Source: Solibacillus palustris (GTDB lineage Bacteria > Bacillota > Bacilli > Bacillales_A > Planococcaceae). Taken from it: DNA of 64,000 nucleotides. The stretch is from positions 1,054,001-1,118,000 of the forward strand of contig NZ_JAKZFC010000001.1 of the NCBI RefSeq assembly GCF_022549215.1. The letters run 5' to 3'. The notes under the pieces are model-generated. The model had not been told where the DNA came from and did no database searches. It was given only the letters and a program-made list of their open reading frames with translations. Within the stretch, counting starts at the first letter, position 1, and the number at the start of each line of letters is the position of its first letter. Positions 62,420-64,000 of the stretch are shown in pieces. The position numbers were made by a program, and so were the translations under genes.

Positions 62420-62878
62420 TTAGTTTTCATCATCAATTGTGTATAAAATGCAAATGTCACCAATGCCTTCGATTGTAGCAGGTAACTTAAATGCTTGTTG
62501 GAAGCCAAATAGTTTCGTGTGGCCGACCATCACTGTTGGAGGGGTAATATCTAGCTCTAAATCATTCTGGCCGGTAAATGTACATAAATTACCTGCAATC
62601 ATATTACCAAGCTCCCCCGTAAATGATTCAAGCATTGGACCCTCAAGTGGCATACCGAACATGCCTGAACCAACTGCACCGAAAATTTCAGGTGATCCAT
62701 CGATAATAATACGTCCCTTTAAATCGCCAACTAAGCCGATTAAAACACCCATTTCCTTTTGCTCATATGGCTCATTAGCAATACTGGGTGATTTCACGTC
62801 TATATTCATAGGTAAAATAGTTTTTAATGAATGTATGGTCCCATTTAAAATCGTTTGAATATGTTTCGAAGCGTTCAA
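62420..62878 (-). CDS. CheX-like chemotaxis phosphatase-family protein
   Basis: 152 residues. CheX/CheC fold family: the catalytic-type helix carries E-x2-N in SFTGELGNMIAGN, and the strand text GVLIGLVGDLKGRIIIDG and the central GMFGMPL fit. CheX-type proteins dephosphorylate CheY-P. This stand-alone copy, with one E-x2-N, is soluble. Together with the chemoreceptor at 50616 it points to a motile cell. Start ATG with AGGACGTG upstream. Confidence 0.82.
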   Translation of the reverse strand: MNASKHIQTILNGTIHSLKTILPMNIDVKSPSIANEPYEQKEMGVLIGLVGDLKGRIIIDGSPEIFGAVGSGMFGMPLEGPMLESFTGELGNMIAGNLCTFTGQNDLELDITPPTVMVGHTKLFGFQQAFKLPATIEGIGDICILYTIDDEN

Positions 62879-62991
62879 AAATTAACACGTCCTCCCATGA
62901 ACCTTTACAATATTTTACCACTATTTTCGACAAAATGTATAGATAAAATGTCGAATAATTGAACTTGATTTAACCGAGGTGGAATTGATTA

Positions 62992-63020
62992 TTGACGTAT
63001 GATAATATAATCATTATAAT
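62992..63020 (+). promoter_or_regulatory. Sigma-A promoter of the small-peptide gene
   Basis: TTGACG, exactly 17 bases, TATAAT: a strong match to the consensus. Confidence 0.8.
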
Positions 63021-63039
63021 GATATTGATAATTATTATC
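63021..63039 (+). promoter_or_regulatory. Fur box
   Basis: GATATTGATAATTATTATC agrees with the 19-base Fur consensus GATAATGATAATCATTATC at 17 positions. It starts right after the -10 element; a second, poorer Fur-like run TGATAATATAATCATTA lies at 63000-63016 across the spacer. Confidence 0.8.
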
Positions 63040-63063
63040 GATTGATAAAGGGCGGTGTAACAA

Positions 63064-63144
63064 ATGCTTTATACATTGATTGGAGCAACGGTGCTAGCGT
63101 ATTTAGCGATTGGCAATTATGTATTAAAAAATACAGTGAAATAA
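63064..63144 (+). CDS. Fur-box-controlled 26-residue membrane peptide
   Basis: ATG 63064 with GGGCGGTG 6 bases upstream; 26 codons, stop TAA. The peptide starts MLYTLIGATVLAYLAIGNYV and ends in a short Lys-containing tail: one membrane helix with a positive C-terminus. It has its own promoter overlapped by a Fur box and its own terminator, so it forms a complete unit of about 190 bases. I do not recognise the family; I infer a small membrane regulator or accessory peptide made in iron limitation. Confidence 0.7.
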   Translation: MLYTLIGATVLAYLAIGNYVLKNTVK

Positions 63145-63183
63145 TACCGCAATCTATAACTTTAAAAAATAAATCATTCCATC

Positions 63184-63217
63184 GCATTGTCACAATTGAT
63201 AATGCGCTTTTTTTATA
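63184..63217 (+). terminator. Terminator of the small-peptide gene
   Basis: CGCATTGTCA pairs with TGATAATGCG (one G-T), followed by CTTTTTTT. Confidence 0.85.
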
Positions 63218-63327
63218 GCTATTTCTATAAAAACCTAATCGATAATAAGTAATAAATGAAGCTTGTTGATATGATTCAATTTACAGTTAGAAATCGTACA
63301 AAGCATTTAGAAAGATTTAACAGGAAA

Positions 63328-63362
63328 TGATCATTTTCGATTTTGAAAATGGCCTTTTTTCT
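63328..63362. terminator. Second hairpin before dynA
   Basis: CATTTTC, GATTTT, GAAAATG and a T run. The other 63218-63543 sequence is A/T-rich with no ORF. Confidence 0.6.
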
Positions 63363-63543
63363 TAACTGTCAATTATCGGAAAATAGCAATTTAGATACAT
63401 AAAGTTAAGTGAATTCAAGGAATTTATGGAAAAAAATGATTCTGACAATAATTTTTGCGAAAACGTGCCGATTTTCTCTAAAAATCATGGTACTATAGAT
63501 TTGTGACAAAACTAAGGCAAAACCGTATAAAGGGGAAACAAGT

Positions 63544-64000
63544 ATGACATTGTTTGATGATAAAATTCAAGGATTGTTACAACAATCTGCATTACAATAC
63601 ATAATTTATAAAGAAAACGAAGATACAGAGCGCATTGAAAAATTAAACCTTTTCGCGCGCAAATTATTACAAAAAGAATTCGTAATTGGTTTTGCGGGGC
63701 ACTTCTCTGCTGGTAAATCAAGTATGATCAATGCATTATCTGGAGAGAACATTTTAGCAACAAGTCCAATTCCGACAAGTGCTAACATCGTAAAGGTGCA
63801 TAAATCAGATGAGGACTTTGCAATTCTTTATTTACACAACGAAAAGCCAGTTAAATTTGAGGCTGGTTATGATATTAAGCAAGTAAAAGAACTAAGTAAA
63901 AATGGTGAGCTCGTTTCACAAATTGAAATTGGCCATAGTACATCAAGTTTGCCAGAAGGTGTAACCGTAATGGATACACCAGGGGTTGACTCAACAGATG
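63544..64000 (+). CDS. dynA: Bacterial dynamin-like GTPase (DynA/YpbR type), N-terminal part
   Basis: ATG 63544 with AAAGGGGAAAC upstream; 152 codons, open to the right edge. The GTPase domain begins: P-loop GHFSAGKSSMIN (about 51-62), switch I region with PTSANIV, and the DTPGVDSTD G3 motif at the window end. B. subtilis DynA is a large fused double dynamin that protects membranes. Same neighbourhood as ypbR. The rest lies outside the window, so fusion state cannot be seen. Confidence 0.88.
   Translation, partial: MTLFDDKIQGLLQQSALQYIIYKENEDTERIEKLNLFARKLLQKEFVIGFAGHFSAGKSSMINALSGENILATSPIPTSANIVKVHKSDEDFAILYLHNEKPVKFEAGYDIKQVKELSKNGELVSQIEIGHSTSSLPEGVTVMDTPGVDSTD

Overview
The window is a low-GC Firmicute chromosome segment. 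Its gene order (ypiA-ypiB-ypiF-qcrABC-ypjA, ypjC-dapB-mgsA-bshA-cca-birA, panBCD, dinG-ypmB-aspB-asnS-dnaD-nth-ypoC-ponA-recU, yppE-yprA-yprB-gpsB-rnpB-rlmL, ypvA, dynA) is the backbone known from Bacillus subtilis. Protein wording and the accessory genes suggest Planococcaceae/Caryophanaceae (a Lysinibacillus or Solibacillus relative). The genus is an inference; no marker gene in the window fixes it.

Layout. (1) 1-8863: a cell-wall recycling cluster. The tail of a MurR/RpiR regulator is followed by a serine beta-lactamase-like hydrolase without signal peptide, a peptide-binding lipoprotein, two Dpp/Opp permeases, MurQ etherase, AnmK kinase and two Dpp/Opp ATPases. It looks like one pathway importing and dismantling (anhydro)muropeptides. 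(2) 9012-15154: ypiA, ypiB, ypiF, the menaquinol:cytochrome c reductase operon qcrABC, ypjA and a YugP-type membrane zinc protease. (3) 15461-21173: arginine/ornithine catabolism. rocA-rocD on the minus strand lie behind a -24/-12 promoter, divergent from a rocR-like activator gene that is itself followed, one base later, by the sigma-54 gene. (4) 21455-33540: YitT protein, dapB, mgsA, bshA, cca, birA, panBCD, a LysM-3D protein, a DUF423 protein and an orphan dihydrolipoamide dehydrogenase. (5) 33643-46906: a cation/proton antiporter, a structured RNA resembling 6S RNA, dinG, ypmB, aspB, asnS, dnaD, nth, ypoC, and ponA-recU on the minus strand. (6) 47119-57399: yppE, yprA and yprB (mitomycin-repair pair mrfAB), split by an inserted chemoreceptor gene and a broken second yprA 3' end; then gpsB, rnpB and a PAS-GGDEF-EAL protein. 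(7) 57403-64000: rlmL, ypvA, an ECF sigma gene interrupted by a palindromic repeat, a membrane protein (probable anti-sigma), a CheX-like protein, a Fur-box-controlled 26-residue membrane peptide, and the start of dynA.

Between genes lie several families of short palindromic repeats. I can recognise at least five from copies inside this window alone. Some keep their base pairing while the paired sequence differs between copies. One copy sits inside the ECF sigma gene.

The observations I consider most worth following are: the muropeptide importer/recycling operon; the Fur-box 26-residue peptide unit (promoter, operator, ORF and terminator within about 230 bases); the interrupted sigma factor; the yprA mosaic; the linked rocR-sigL pair with its sigma-54 promoter; and the repeat families with covarying hairpins.
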